This document shows positions 43,289 to 51,426 of a DNA stretch of 64,000 nt, one piece after another. The notes beneath the pieces were generated by a model, which was not told where the DNA came from, made no database searches, and saw nothing but the letters and a program-made list of their open reading frames with translations. Numbering within the stretch: position 1 is the stretch's first letter; every line of letters starts with the position of its first letter. Source of the stretch: Streptomyces sp. SirexAA-E (GTDB taxonomy: Bacteria; Actinomycetota; Actinomycetes; Streptomycetales; Streptomycetaceae); assembly GCF_000177195.2 (NCBI RefSeq), contig NC_015953.1, forward strand, positions 1,736,001 to 1,800,000, in the 5' to 3' direction. Both the position numbers and the translations under genes were made by a program.

Positions 43289-44622
43289 GCGCGTCCCCCC
43301 GTCCTGTCCGCCGGGCCCGGCATCTCCGGCTCACCCGTGCGGGACGTGAGGGGCAGGATCGCATGCACGCGGAAGCCGCCGCCGTACCGGGGGGCCGCGG
43401 TGAGGGTGCCGCCGAGCGCGACGACGCGTTCGCGCATGCCGACGAGGCCGTGGCCGCCGCCGTCGGCACGTCGTGCCCCGGGGACGGTGCCGGGAGCCGC
43501 CGCGGTGGCCCCCGTGCCGTCGTCGAGGACGGTGACCTCCACGGTCGGCCCGACCCGCAGGACGCTCACCTCGGCCTTCGCGCCGGGGCCCGCGTGCTTG
43601 CGGACGTTGGTCAGGGCCTCCTGGACGACCCGGTAGGCCGCCAGGTCCACGGCGGCCGGGAATCCGTCGCGGTCGGTGCACGCCACCTCCACGGGAAGAC
43701 CCGCGTTGCGGAAGGTGTCGAGCAGATCGCCGAGGACGGCCAGGCCGGGTGCCGGTTCGGTGGGCGCCGCCGGATCGCCGGACTGGCGCAGCAGTCCCAC
43801 GGTGGACCTGAGCTCGTTGAGCGCGGAACGGCCGGCCTCGCGCACGTGGGCGAGCGCCTCCTTGGCCAGGTCCGGCCGCCGGTCCATGACGTGGGCGGCG
43901 ACTCCGGCCTGCACGTTGACCAGGGCGATGTGGTGGGCCACCACGTCGTGCAGGTCGCGGGCGATCCGCAGCCGCTCCTCTGCGACGCGGCGGCGGGCCT
44001 CCTCCTCCCGGGTCCGCTCCGCGCGCTCGGCCCGCTCCCTGATCGCGTCGATGAAGGCGCGCCTGCTGCGAACGGCGTCCCCGGTGGCGCCCGCCAGGCC
44101 GGTCCAGGCCAGGACTCCGACGTTCTCCTGGCTGTACCAGGGGGACGAGCCGGCGACCATCGCGGCCGCGGTCAGCACGAGCATGGTCAGCAGGCCGACC
44201 CGCCAGGTGGTGGGCCGGTCGGTGCGGGACGCCACGGTGAACAGGGCGACGACCGCGGTCATCACCACCGGGGCGGGCGGGTCCGCCAGCAGGAACTCGG
44301 CCGCGGCGAGCAGACCGGTCACGGCGAGCACCGCCATGGGCCGGCGCCGCCGCTGGACGAGGGCCGCGGCGCCGAGCACCATCAGCAGCACGCCGGAGGG
44401 GGCGGGGGCACGGACGCCGAAGGTCGGCCCGTGGCCCTGGGTCGGCTCGGCGAACGACGCGCACAGCATGCAGACGAGCACGGCCGCGGCGAGCGCCCCG
44501 TCGAACGCGAGGGGGTGGCCGCGCAGCCAGCGGCGGCCTCGCACGAGCCCGGTTCCGAGGGTGGTCACGTCGAGCAACGGTACGGCGTGCCGCACCCGGA
44601 GCGGACCCCGTTCCGACACCAC
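43285..44622 (-). CDS. Sensor histidine kinase (HisKA_3)
   Basis: A 445-residue membrane kinase. About five hydrophobic segments fill residues 38-185. The dimerization helix has RLRIARDLHDVVAHHIALVN with the phospho-acceptor His near residue 235. The ATPase domain has YRVVQEALTNVRKHA (N box) and the G box GHGLVGMRERV. The sensing loops are short, so it is probably an intramembrane sensor. The GTG start at 44622 (or the next GTG) lies inside the hairpin that ends the psp operon upstream, so read-through and initiation may interact. Confidence 0.92.
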   Translation of the reverse strand: MVSERGPLRVRHAVPLLDVTTLGTGLVRGRRWLRGHPLAFDGALAAAVLVCMLCASFAEPTQGHGPTFGVRAPAPSGVLLMVLGAAALVQRRRRPMAVLAVTGLLAAAEFLLADPPAPVVMTAVVALFTVASRTDRPTTWRVGLLTMLVLTAAAMVAGSSPWYSQENVGVLAWTGLAGATGDAVRSRRAFIDAIRERAERAERTREEEARRRVAEERLRIARDLHDVVAHHIALVNVQAGVAAHVMDRRPDLAKEALAHVREAGRSALNELRSTVGLLRQSGDPAAPTEPAPGLAVLGDLLDTFRNAGLPVEVACTDRDGFPAAVDLAAYRVVQEALTNVRKHAGPGAKAEVSVLRVGPTVEVTVLDDGTGATAAAPGTVPGARRADGGGHGLVGMRERVVALGGTLTAAPRYGGGFRVHAILPLTSRTGEPEMPGPADRTGGRA

Positions 44623-44661
44623 CGTGCCCCGCGCCGGTGGGACCGGGGCGGGGCACGGTGG
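44619..44661 (-). terminator. Terminator after pspA-pspAA
   Basis: A perfect 14-bp stem (CCACCGTGCCCCGC and complement) with an inner CCGGT/ACCGG hairpin, 24 bases after the pspAA stop. Its distal arm contains the kinase gene's start codon. Confidence 0.8.
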
Positions 44662-44684
44662 GGAGTGTGGAGGGGAGCGTTCGC

Positions 44685-44963
44685 TCAGCCGGGGATCAGC
44701 CCGTCGTCGGTGAGCATGGCGCTGACCTCTTCGAGAGTGGCGTCAGGGGCCGGCAGGATCAGCTCGGACGGCTCCAGGGAGTCGTCGGGCAGCGGGGTGC
44801 CGAGCTCGCGGACCTTGTCCAGGAGCGCGTGGAGCGTGGCCCGGAAACCGGGCCCGTCGCCGTTCTGCATCTCGGTGAGCAGGTCGTCGTCGAGCTTGTT
44901 CAGCTCCGCGACATGGCTGTCGGCCAGCTCGACCTGGCCCTCCCCCATGACCCGTACGATCAT
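44685..44963 (-). CDS. pspAA: PspA-associated protein PspAA
   Basis: A 92-residue acidic cytosolic protein, MIVRVMGEGQVELADSHVAE onward, of the small actinobacterial PspA-associated family. A beta-rich N-terminus is followed by helices. It lies ten bases after the pspA stop and is surely co-transcribed. The family is thought to assist PspA in membrane maintenance; no catalytic residues are seen. Confidence 0.88.
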   Translation of the reverse strand: MIVRVMGEGQVELADSHVAELNKLDDDLLTEMQNGDGPGFRATLHALLDKVRELGTPLPDDSLEPSELILPAPDATLEEVSAMLTDDGLIPG

Positions 44964-44973
44964 GACGCCGCCC

Positions 44974-45768
44974 TCACTGCTTGTCGAACTTGTGCGGGGA
45001 CTGCTGCGACTGCGGTGCCGCGTCCTGCGCGCCGCCTTCGATGGCCTGCTGCTGCCCGGAGGAACCCCCGGCCAGCTCGGCCTTCATGCGCTGCAGCTCC
45101 AGTTCTACATCGGAACCGCCCGAGATGCGGTCCAGCTCGGCCGCGATGTCGTCCTTGGCCGTCCCCGACGGGTCGTCGAGGGCGCCCGAGGCGAGCAGCT
45201 CGTCGATGGCTCCGGCACGGGCCTGGAGCTGCTGTGTCTTGTCCTCGGCACGCTGGATCGCGAGGCCGACGTCGCCCATCTCCTCGGAGATGCCGGAGAA
45301 GGCCTCCCCGATCCGGGTCTGCGCCTGGGCCGCGGTGTAGGTGGCCTTGATCGTCTCCTTCTTCGTACGGAAGGCGTCGACCTTGGCCTGGAGCCGCTGG
45401 GCCGCGAGGGTGAGCTTCTCCTCCTCGCCCTGCAGCGTCTGGTGCTGCGTCTCCAGGTCGGTGACCTGCTGCTGGAGGGCGGCGCGCCGGGACAGCGCCT
45501 CGCGGGCCAGGTCCTCGCGACCGAGCGCGAGCGCCTTGCGGCCCTGGTCCTCCAGCTTGCTCGACTGGCCCTGCAGCTGGTTGAGCTGCAGCTCCAGCCT
45601 CTTGCGCGAGGTCGCCACATCGGCGACGCCGCGGCGTACCTTCTGGAGCAGCTCCAGCTGCTTCTGGTACGAGTAATCGAGGGTCTCGCGCGGATCCTCG
45701 GCCCGGTCAAGGGCCTTGTTTGCCTTCGCGCGGAAGATCATTCCCATACGCTTCATGACACCGCTCAT
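44974..45768 (-). CDS. pspA: Phage-shock protein A / IM30 (ESCRT-III-like)
   Basis: A 264-residue mostly helical protein. The N-terminal amphipathic helix MSGVMKRMGMIFRAKANKAL binds membranes, and residues ~25-215 are long coiled-coil helices rich in Gln and Leu. The C-terminal ~40 residues are disordered with Gln and Gly. Members form rods or rings that protect the inner membrane under stress. The gene is the first of a two-gene unit with pspAA and divergent from the DUF3043 gene. TACTGT on the minus strand at 45828-45823 may be its -10. Confidence 0.94.
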   Translation of the reverse strand: MSGVMKRMGMIFRAKANKALDRAEDPRETLDYSYQKQLELLQKVRRGVADVATSRKRLELQLNQLQGQSSKLEDQGRKALALGREDLAREALSRRAALQQQVTDLETQHQTLQGEEEKLTLAAQRLQAKVDAFRTKKETIKATYTAAQAQTRIGEAFSGISEEMGDVGLAIQRAEDKTQQLQARAGAIDELLASGALDDPSGTAKDDIAAELDRISGGSDVELELQRMKAELAGGSSGQQQAIEGGAQDAAPQSQQSPHKFDKQ

Positions 45769-46038
45769 GGGCTTCGCGCGCCCCCTTCTGACGGACTGAG
45801 CTCCAGCACTCCAACAGAACCCACAGTACGGGCCCTGCCTCTATTACCGCACTGTTCGGGCGCGGATGTGGTCCTACCCAAGGACGACTGCCGCCGGTGA
45901 CCGCTCCCGCCCAGGGAGTAGAAAACCCCCAGGGAGAGCGTCGGCATCGTCCGTTCTGCCCCTGTCGGGACACTTATCAGGACGTCCGCCGTTGCCGGAT
46001 CGTTCCCGCCCGGTCCTTGGCTGCCCGGGACGACCCCG

Positions 46039-46044
46039 TACCCT
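46039..46044 (+). promoter_or_regulatory. Candidate -10 box before DUF3043 gene
   Basis: TACCCT, eight bases before the GTG at 46053, with no ribosome-binding site; a possible leaderless start. Confidence 0.4.
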
Positions 46045-46052
46045 TGGGCTTT

Positions 46053-46652
46053 GTGTTCCGTAGCCGTTCCAAGGAAGAGAAGGCCCCCACCGGCAAGGTG
46101 ACGGCGGACCTCTCCAAGCAGCCCCGCGACCCGCAGGCACCCAAGGGTCGCCCCACCCCCAAGCGAAGTGAGGCCCAGACACAGCGCCGGCGGGCCTCCA
46201 GCGGCACGCCGCTGGACCGCAAGGCCGCCATGAAGCGCCAGCGGGAGGCACGCCGTGCCGACCTGGCCAGGCAGCGCGAGGCCCTCGCCTCGGGCGACGA
46301 GCGCTATCTGCCGGTGCGCGACAAGGGGCCCGTGCGGCGCTTCGTCCGCGACTACGTGGACTCGCGCTTCTGCATCGCGGAGTACTTCCTTCCGCTCGCG
46401 GTGATCATCCTGGTGCTCAGCGTGATCCAGATCCGCAACATCCAGAACATCTCGCTGCTGCTCTGGCTCGGCGTGATCGTGCTCATCGTGGTCGACTCCA
46501 TCGGCCTCGGCTTCCGGCTGAAGCGTCAGCTGGCCCAGCGCTTCCCGGACCTGCCCAAGCGCGGCGCGGTGGCGTACGGCCTGATGCGCACGCTCCAGAT
46601 GCGTCGGCTGCGGCTGCCGAAGCCGCAGGTCAAGCGGGGAGAACGCCCCTGA
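46053..46652 (+). CDS. DUF3043 membrane protein
   Basis: A 199-residue protein. A basic, disordered N-terminus (Lys/Arg/Pro-rich, about 85 residues) precedes YLPVRDKGPVRRFVRDYVDS, a conserved actinobacterial block. Two membrane helices follow (EYFLPLAVIILVLSVIQ and ISLLLWLGVIVLIVVDSIG) and then a basic C-terminus (FRLKRQLAQRFPD). This is the DUF3043 pattern. Function unknown. It is translationally coupled to the methyltransferase gene by a four-base overlap. Confidence 0.86.
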   Translation: MFRSRSKEEKAPTGKVTADLSKQPRDPQAPKGRPTPKRSEAQTQRRRASSGTPLDRKAAMKRQREARRADLARQREALASGDERYLPVRDKGPVRRFVRDYVDSRFCIAEYFLPLAVIILVLSVIQIRNIQNISLLLWLGVIVLIVVDSIGLGFRLKRQLAQRFPDLPKRGAVAYGLMRTLQMRRLRLPKPQVKRGERP

Positions 46653-47446
46653 GCACGGAGGCCTCCGGCTTCACCGGGGTCTCGTCCCGGTGGCTGGAGG
46701 GACTCGGTGGTCTGCGCAACGTCGTACGCCAGGAGCTGGTGGCGCGGCAGCTGGACGAGCAGATAGCCGCGCGCTTCCCCGTGGGGCGGCGGCTGCGGGT
46801 GCTCGACGTCGGCATGGGCCAGGGCACCCAGGCGCTGCGGCTGGCCCGGGCCGGGCACTCGGTGACCGGCCTGGAGTCGGACGACGCGATGCTCCAGGTC
46901 GCCCGGGACGCCCTCACGGGGGAGCCCGAGGGCATCCGTGAGCGGATGCGGATCATCCAGGGCGACGGCCGCGACACCGGGGTGCACTTCCTGCCGGGCA
47001 GCTTCGACGTGGTGCTCTGCCACGGCGTACTGATGTACGTCCCCGAGCCGGACCCGATGCTGGCGGGCCTGGCCCGGATGCTGGCGCCCGGCGGCCTGCT
47101 GTCGCTGCTCGTGCGGAACGCGGACGCGCTGGCGATGCGGCCCGGCACCGCGGGGGACTTCGGGGGCGCGCTGGCGGCGTTCGACTCCGACGTCTACACC
47201 AACCGGCTCGGCCTGGAGGTACGGGCGGACCGGCTCGGCGTGCTGACGGCCACCCTCGCCGGAATCGCCGCACCGCTGCACACCTGGTACGGCGTGCGGG
47301 TCTTCACGGACAACGTGGACAACGGCGCGGAGCTGCCGGACGCCAGGGAGCTGGAGCGGATACTGACCCTGGAGGACCGGGCCGGCCGGACCGACCCGTA
47401 CCGCCAGGTGGCCGCGCTGCTGCACCTGTGCGGCGTACGCGGCTGA
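46649..47446 (+). CDS. Class I SAM-dependent methyltransferase (CTG start)
   Basis: A 265-residue Rossmann methyltransferase. VLDVGMGQGTQALRLA near residue 52 is motif I (SAM binding), ESDD follows on beta2, and FDVVLCHGVLMYVPEPDPML is the motif IV region. The amino-terminal 30 residues LSTEASGFTGVSSRWLEGLG continue in frame to a CTG at 46649. GGGGAG lies seven bases before it, and CTG overlaps the previous stop as CTGA. Starting at the first GTG (46739) would lose this conserved-looking region and has no coupling. The substrate is unknown; the family is often compared with CmoM/UbiE types. Confidence 0.82.
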   Translation: MSTEASGFTGVSSRWLEGLGGLRNVVRQELVARQLDEQIAARFPVGRRLRVLDVGMGQGTQALRLARAGHSVTGLESDDAMLQVARDALTGEPEGIRERMRIIQGDGRDTGVHFLPGSFDVVLCHGVLMYVPEPDPMLAGLARMLAPGGLLSLLVRNADALAMRPGTAGDFGGALAAFDSDVYTNRLGLEVRADRLGVLTATLAGIAAPLHTWYGVRVFTDNVDNGAELPDARELERILTLEDRAGRTDPYRQVAALLHLCGVRG

Positions 47447-47508
47447 GGCATCCCGGGCCGTACGCCTGATCGGCCCAGCAGCGCAGGGTGCGGCGCGCGG
47501 CCGGTGGC

Positions 47509-47514
47509 GATACT
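47509..47514 (+). promoter_or_regulatory. Candidate -10 box of htrA-like gene
   Basis: GATACT, six bases before the ATG at 47521; a leaderless spacing, but with a poor first base. Confidence 0.35.
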
Positions 47515-47520
47515 CCCGGC

Positions 47521-48597
47521 ATGGACACCTCCCCCCGCCGCTGCCGGGTACGCCGTTCGTTCCTGTCCCTGACCGCCGGTGCCTGCGTCCTCGCCCTGGC
47601 GGGCGGCTGCGCGGCCGGTGCCGAGCCACCGCCGTCCGGTTCACCGGTACGGGAGGCGGCCGCGGTCCGCGCCACCGACGAGCTGCAGGACCGGTACCAG
47701 GCGGTCATCAAGGACGTGCTGCCCTCGGTGGTGCAGGTCGGCGCCTCGGACAGCCTCGGGTCCGGCATCGTCTACGACGACAAGGGCCACATCGTCACCA
47801 ACGCCCATGTGGTGGGTGACGAGAAGGAGTTCGACGTCAGCGTCGCCACCGGTGAGAAGGACCTGAAGGCGTCCCTGGTCTCCTCCTACCCGGAGCAGGA
47901 CCTGGCGGTCATCAAGCTCGACCGCGTCCCGGGCGGACTGCGGGCCGCGAAGTTCGGCGACGCCGACAAGGTCGAGATGGGCCAGATCGTACTGGCCATG
48001 GGCTCGCCGCTCGGTCTGTCCAGCAGCGTCACCCAGGGCATCGTCTCCGCGCTCGGCCGGACGGTCAGCGAGAGCAGCGCGGGCGGCGGCACCGGGGCCA
48101 CGCTCGCCGACATGGTGCAGACCTCGGCCGCGATCAACCCGGGCAACAGCGGCGGGGCGCTGGTGAACCTGGACAGCCAGGTGATCGGCATCCCGACCCT
48201 CGCGGCGACGGACCCGCAGCTCGGCGACAGCGCGGCGCCGGGGATCGGGTTCGCGATCCCGGTCTCCACGGTGCGGACGGTCGCCGACCAGATCATCGAG
48301 TCCGGCCACGTCACCGACTCGGGCCGGGCGGGGCTGAACATCACGGGCCGCACGGTCGTCGACGACGACTACCGGCCGGCCGGTGTGGCGATCGTGAGCG
48401 TGTCGAAGGGCGGGGCGGCGGCGAAGGCCGGTCTGCGCGCCGGGGACATCATCACCCGGATCGGTGACACCCCGGTCACCACGATCACGTCCCTCTCGGA
48501 GGCCCTGGCGGGCGACAAGCCCGGCCGGAAGGTCAGGCTGACGTACACCCGGGGCGAGGAGAAGAAGACGGCCGAGGTCACGCTGGGCGAGATCTGA
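47521..48597 (+). CDS. HtrA/DegP-like trypsin-family serine protease lipoprotein
   Basis: A 358-residue exported protease. The lipobox LAGGC sets Cys30 as the lipid site. The trypsin-like domain has the full triad: NAHVVG (His96), YPEQDLAVIKL (Asp127) and NPGNSGGAL (Ser210). A C-terminal PDZ domain (AGLRAGDIITRIGDTPVTT) follows from about residue 265. It degrades or refolds misfolded extracytoplasmic proteins. The ATG start has no ribosome-binding site. A terminator lies just after the stop. Confidence 0.93.
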   Translation: MDTSPRRCRVRRSFLSLTAGACVLALAGGCAAGAEPPPSGSPVREAAAVRATDELQDRYQAVIKDVLPSVVQVGASDSLGSGIVYDDKGHIVTNAHVVGDEKEFDVSVATGEKDLKASLVSSYPEQDLAVIKLDRVPGGLRAAKFGDADKVEMGQIVLAMGSPLGLSSSVTQGIVSALGRTVSESSAGGGTGATLADMVQTSAAINPGNSGGALVNLDSQVIGIPTLAATDPQLGDSAAPGIGFAIPVSTVRTVADQIIESGHVTDSGRAGLNITGRTVVDDDYRPAGVAIVSVSKGGAAAKAGLRAGDIITRIGDTPVTTITSLSEALAGDKPGRKVRLTYTRGEEKKTAEVTLGEI

Positions 48598-48599
48598 GT

Positions 48600-48632
48600 C
48601 CGCCGGGACCGCCCCCGGGGCGGTCCCGGCGG
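48600..48632. terminator. Bidirectional terminator
   Basis: A perfect 15-bp stem (CCGCCGGGACCGCCC and complement) with a three-base loop between the htrA-like gene and the convergent small gene. Confidence 0.88.
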
Positions 48633-48639
48633 CCGTCGG

Positions 48640-48843
48640 CTATTCGCCCTGGAGACTCATCGGGCCGTAGATCTTCGTCGAGTCCTCGAAGAGCGTCACC
48701 TGGTCCGCACCGCCCTCCAGGAGCTCCTTCCAGAACTCACCGACCCAGGACTCCGCGTCGCCCTGGGTGGTGAATTCCTCCGGCTGCAGGGCCGGCTCCG
48801 TCTCCGTACCGTCGGACTTCTCGAACCGCCACGTCCACGCCAT
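48640..48843 (-). CDS. Conserved small acidic protein (67 residues)
   Basis: MAWTWRFEKSDGTETEPALQ onward. A short acidic protein with aromatic residues, no Cys and no membrane segment; I do not know its function. A strong AGGAGG lies five bases before the ATG, which makes it a convincing gene despite its size. It is convergent with the htrA-like gene and divergent from the cobU fusion gene. Confidence 0.8.
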   Translation of the reverse strand: MAWTWRFEKSDGTETEPALQPEEFTTQGDAESWVGEFWKELLEGGADQVTLFEDSTKIYGPMSLQGE

Positions 48844-49000
48844 GTCCGCCTCCTGGGTCGCGTTGCTTCCCGAAGCCTAGTGGTTGCGGGCCCCCCTCGG
48901 GCGGGGTCCTGACCTCAGGGGGACGCATGATCCGGACACGGGGCCCGGGGTGCCCGGCCCGGGCGCGCAGACGGGGCGCGGACACGGGAGGATCAGGAGC

Positions 49001-50203
49001 GTGGAACTGACTCTGCTCGGCACCGGAGCCCCCGAAGGGCTGCCGCGGCCCGACTGCCCCTGCGCCGTCTGCGCGTCGGCCCGCGGCACGGGGGCGCGCG
49101 CCGCGACGGCGCTGCTCGTCGATGACGCGCTGCTGCTCGACCTCACCCCGGGTGCCGTGTTCGCCGCCGCCCGCGCGGGCCGTTCGGTCGCCGGCGTACG
49201 CCAGGTGCTGCTGACCCACCCGCACGACGGCCCCGCCATGGAGCAACCCGCCTCGCTGCCCCCGGCCGGGCGGGTGCCGGACGGCCAGGAGCTGACCCTC
49301 ATCAGCGGCCACCGGGTCCGGGCGGTGGCCATGGACGCCCCGGGCACCGGCTACGAGGTGACCTCGCCGACGGGCGAGCGGCTGCTCTACCTGCCTCCGG
49401 GCGGTGCTCCGGCCGGTCTGCCCGACCGGGCGGCGGAACCCTACGACATGGTCGTCCTCGATGTGATCGGGCGGCCCGACGCCGTGGCGAGACTGCGGGC
49501 CGTGGACGCGGTCACGGCCGCCACCGAGGTGATCGCCGTGCATCTGGACCATGACGCGCCCCCCGCACGGGAACTGGACCGACGGCTGGCGGCGGGCGGG
49601 GCCCGGGCCGTGCCGGACGGGACGACGCTGCCGGTGGGCGACTACGACGCGATGCCCGCGAGGCCCCGGCGCACGCTGGTGACGGGCGGGGCCCGGTCCG
49701 GGAAGTCGCTGGAGGCCGAACGGCGCCTGGAGACGTTCCCGGAGGTGGTGTACGTGGCCACCGGCGGCCGGCGGGACGGCGACGCGGAGTGGGCCGACCG
49801 GATCGGACTGCACCGGGAGCGCAGGCCGGCCGCGTGGCGTACCGAGGAGACGTGCGAGCTGGTGGAGCTGCTGGAGTCGGACGGCCCGCCGCTGCTGATC
49901 GACTGCCTGTCGCTGTGGCTGACGGACGCGATGGACCGGGTGGACGCCTGGGACGAGGCACTCTGGGCCGACGGCGGCCGTGACAGGCTGCGGATCCGGG
50001 TCGCCGATCTGGTCCGTGCGGTGCGCGGGACGCGTCGCACGGTCGTGGCGGTGACCAACGAGGTCGGTTCGGGGGTGGTGCCGGCCACTCCGGGCGGGCG
50101 GCGCTTCCGGGACGAACTGGGCCGTCTGAACGCCGCGTTCGCCGCCGAGTGCGAGCACGTGCTGCTGGTGGTGGCCGGGCAGGCGCTGGTGCTGCGGGGC
50201 TGA
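49001..50203 (+). CDS. cobU: Adenosylcobinamide kinase/guanylyltransferase fused to an N-terminal metallo-beta-lactamase-like domain
   Basis: A 400-residue fusion. Residues 1-215 resemble an MBL-fold (PhnP-like) protein: LLGTGAPEG, DCPCAVC (Cys19, 21, 24), THPHDGPAM in place of HxHxDH, and HLDHD at 181-185, so the metal site is incomplete. Residues ~222-400 are CobU: P-loop GGARSGKS at 229-236, guanylylation His271 in HRERR, DCLSLWLTD and TNEVGSGVVP. CobU phosphorylates adenosylcobinamide and adds GMP, before CobS joins the lower ligand. GTG start behind GGGAGG. cobT follows after 114 bases; no cobalamin riboswitch is visible upstream. Confidence 0.91.
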   Translation: MELTLLGTGAPEGLPRPDCPCAVCASARGTGARAATALLVDDALLLDLTPGAVFAAARAGRSVAGVRQVLLTHPHDGPAMEQPASLPPAGRVPDGQELTLISGHRVRAVAMDAPGTGYEVTSPTGERLLYLPPGGAPAGLPDRAAEPYDMVVLDVIGRPDAVARLRAVDAVTAATEVIAVHLDHDAPPARELDRRLAAGGARAVPDGTTLPVGDYDAMPARPRRTLVTGGARSGKSLEAERRLETFPEVVYVATGGRRDGDAEWADRIGLHRERRPAAWRTEETCELVELLESDGPPLLIDCLSLWLTDAMDRVDAWDEALWADGGRDRLRIRVADLVRAVRGTRRTVVAVTNEVGSGVVPATPGGRRFRDELGRLNAAFAAECEHVLLVVAGQALVLRG

Positions 50204-50317
50204 GCGCGGGCGGGCACGAGGCCCCGGGAGCGGGGAGGGCCGACGGGTACTGTTTCCGCACAGGAGCCCGCCGCCGGGCTCCGGCCCACCCTGTGACGAC
50301 CCGCGAGGCAGACCCCC

Positions 50318-51421
50318 GTGAATCTGGACGACTTCTCCGACCTGATCGAACGCCCCGACGGAAGCGTGCGCCGCGATGCCGAGGAACGCCGGGAGCGGCT
50401 GCTCGTGCCGCCCGGTGCCCTCGGCCGCCTCGACGAGCTGGGTGAATGGCTGTCGGCCGCCCAGCAGTCGGTCCCGGTCAAGCCGGTGGACCGGCCCCGT
50501 GTGGTGCTGTTCGCCGGTGATCACGGGGTGGCGGAGCTGGACGTGTCCGGCCGGGCGGCCGGCAGCACGCACCAGCTCGTCCGGGCGGTCCTGGACGGTT
50601 CGAGCCCGGTCGCGGTGCTGGCCCGGCGGTTCTCCGTGCCGGTGCGGGTCGTCGACGCCGGTCTGGACTGCGATCCGGAGCTGCTCCCCGAGTCCGTCGT
50701 ACGCCACCGGGTGCGGCGGGGCAGTGGCCGCATCGACGTCGAGGACGCGCTGACGGTCGAGGAGGCCGAGCAGGCCGTGCGGCTCGGCATGCGGATCGCG
50801 GACGAGGAGGCCGACTCGGGCACCGACCTGGTGGTCCTGGGCGATCTGAGCGTCGGCGGTACGACGGCGGCCTCGACGCTGATCGCGGCGCTGTGCGGTA
50901 CGGACGCCTCGGTGGTCACCGGGCGCGGCGGCGCGGGCATCGACGACCTGGCGTGGATGCGCAAGTGTGCCGCGGTCCGGGACGCGCTGCGCCGGGCCCG
51001 GCCGGTGCTCGGTGACCTGCTGGAGCTGCTGGCCACGGTGGGCGGCGCGGATCTGGCGGCGACGACCGGATTCCTGCTGCAGAGCGCGGTGCGGCGGATG
51101 CCGGTGGTGCTGGACGGTGTGGTCTCGGCGGCCTGCGCGCTGGTGGCCCAGCGGGCGGCCTTCCGGGCTCCGGACTGGTGGCTGGCGGGCCAGGTGAGCG
51201 GGGAGCCGGCGCAGGCCAAGGCGCTGGACCGGATGGCGCTGACCCCGCTGCTGGATCACGGGCTGACCGTGGGTGAGGGCAGCGGGGCGCTGCTGGCGCT
51301 GCCGTTGGTGCAGGCCGCGGCGGCGCTGGCCGCGGAGCTTCCGGAGCGCGGCCAGGAGGCGGGGCCCAGGGAGGAGAAGGCGGAGTCGGAGGAGTCGGAG
51401 TCGGAGGAGGCCACCGCCTGA
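50318..51421 (+). CDS. cobT: Nicotinate-nucleotide--dimethylbenzimidazole phosphoribosyltransferase
   Basis: A 367-residue enzyme making alpha-ribazole phosphate for the lower ligand of cobalamin. LFAGDHGVAELDVS near residue 66 and LVVLGDLSVGGTTAAST are substrate-binding blocks, and GLTVGEGSGALLALPL near residue 320 contains the catalytic Glu. The C-terminus has an extra low-complexity Glu/Ser tail of about 25 residues. GTG start with GAGGCAG upstream. It lies between cobU and, after an opposite-strand membrane gene, cobS. Confidence 0.94.
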   Translation: MNLDDFSDLIERPDGSVRRDAEERRERLLVPPGALGRLDELGEWLSAAQQSVPVKPVDRPRVVLFAGDHGVAELDVSGRAAGSTHQLVRAVLDGSSPVAVLARRFSVPVRVVDAGLDCDPELLPESVVRHRVRRGSGRIDVEDALTVEEAEQAVRLGMRIADEEADSGTDLVVLGDLSVGGTTAASTLIAALCGTDASVVTGRGGAGIDDLAWMRKCAAVRDALRRARPVLGDLLELLATVGGADLAATTGFLLQSAVRRMPVVLDGVVSAACALVAQRAAFRAPDWWLAGQVSGEPAQAKALDRMALTPLLDHGLTVGEGSGALLALPLVQAAAALAAELPERGQEAGPREEKAESEESESEEATA

Positions 51422-51426
51422 GCCGG

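Noticed and set aside
39068..43636. A 1522-codon open frame on the plus strand
   Set aside because: It runs antisense through the RND pump and two-component genes, and its product is an Arg/Gly/Asp-rich low-complexity string. The opposite strand has clear domains. It is a GC-bias artefact.
46739..47446. A shorter methyltransferase starting at GTG 46739
   Set aside because: It would leave a 86-base gap after a co-directional gene and drop a plausible helix; no ribosome-binding site precedes it.
48844..49000. A cobalamin riboswitch before cobU
   Set aside because: The 157 bases contain no B12-box-like GCCACTG or other recognisable element; only GC-rich repeats are seen.
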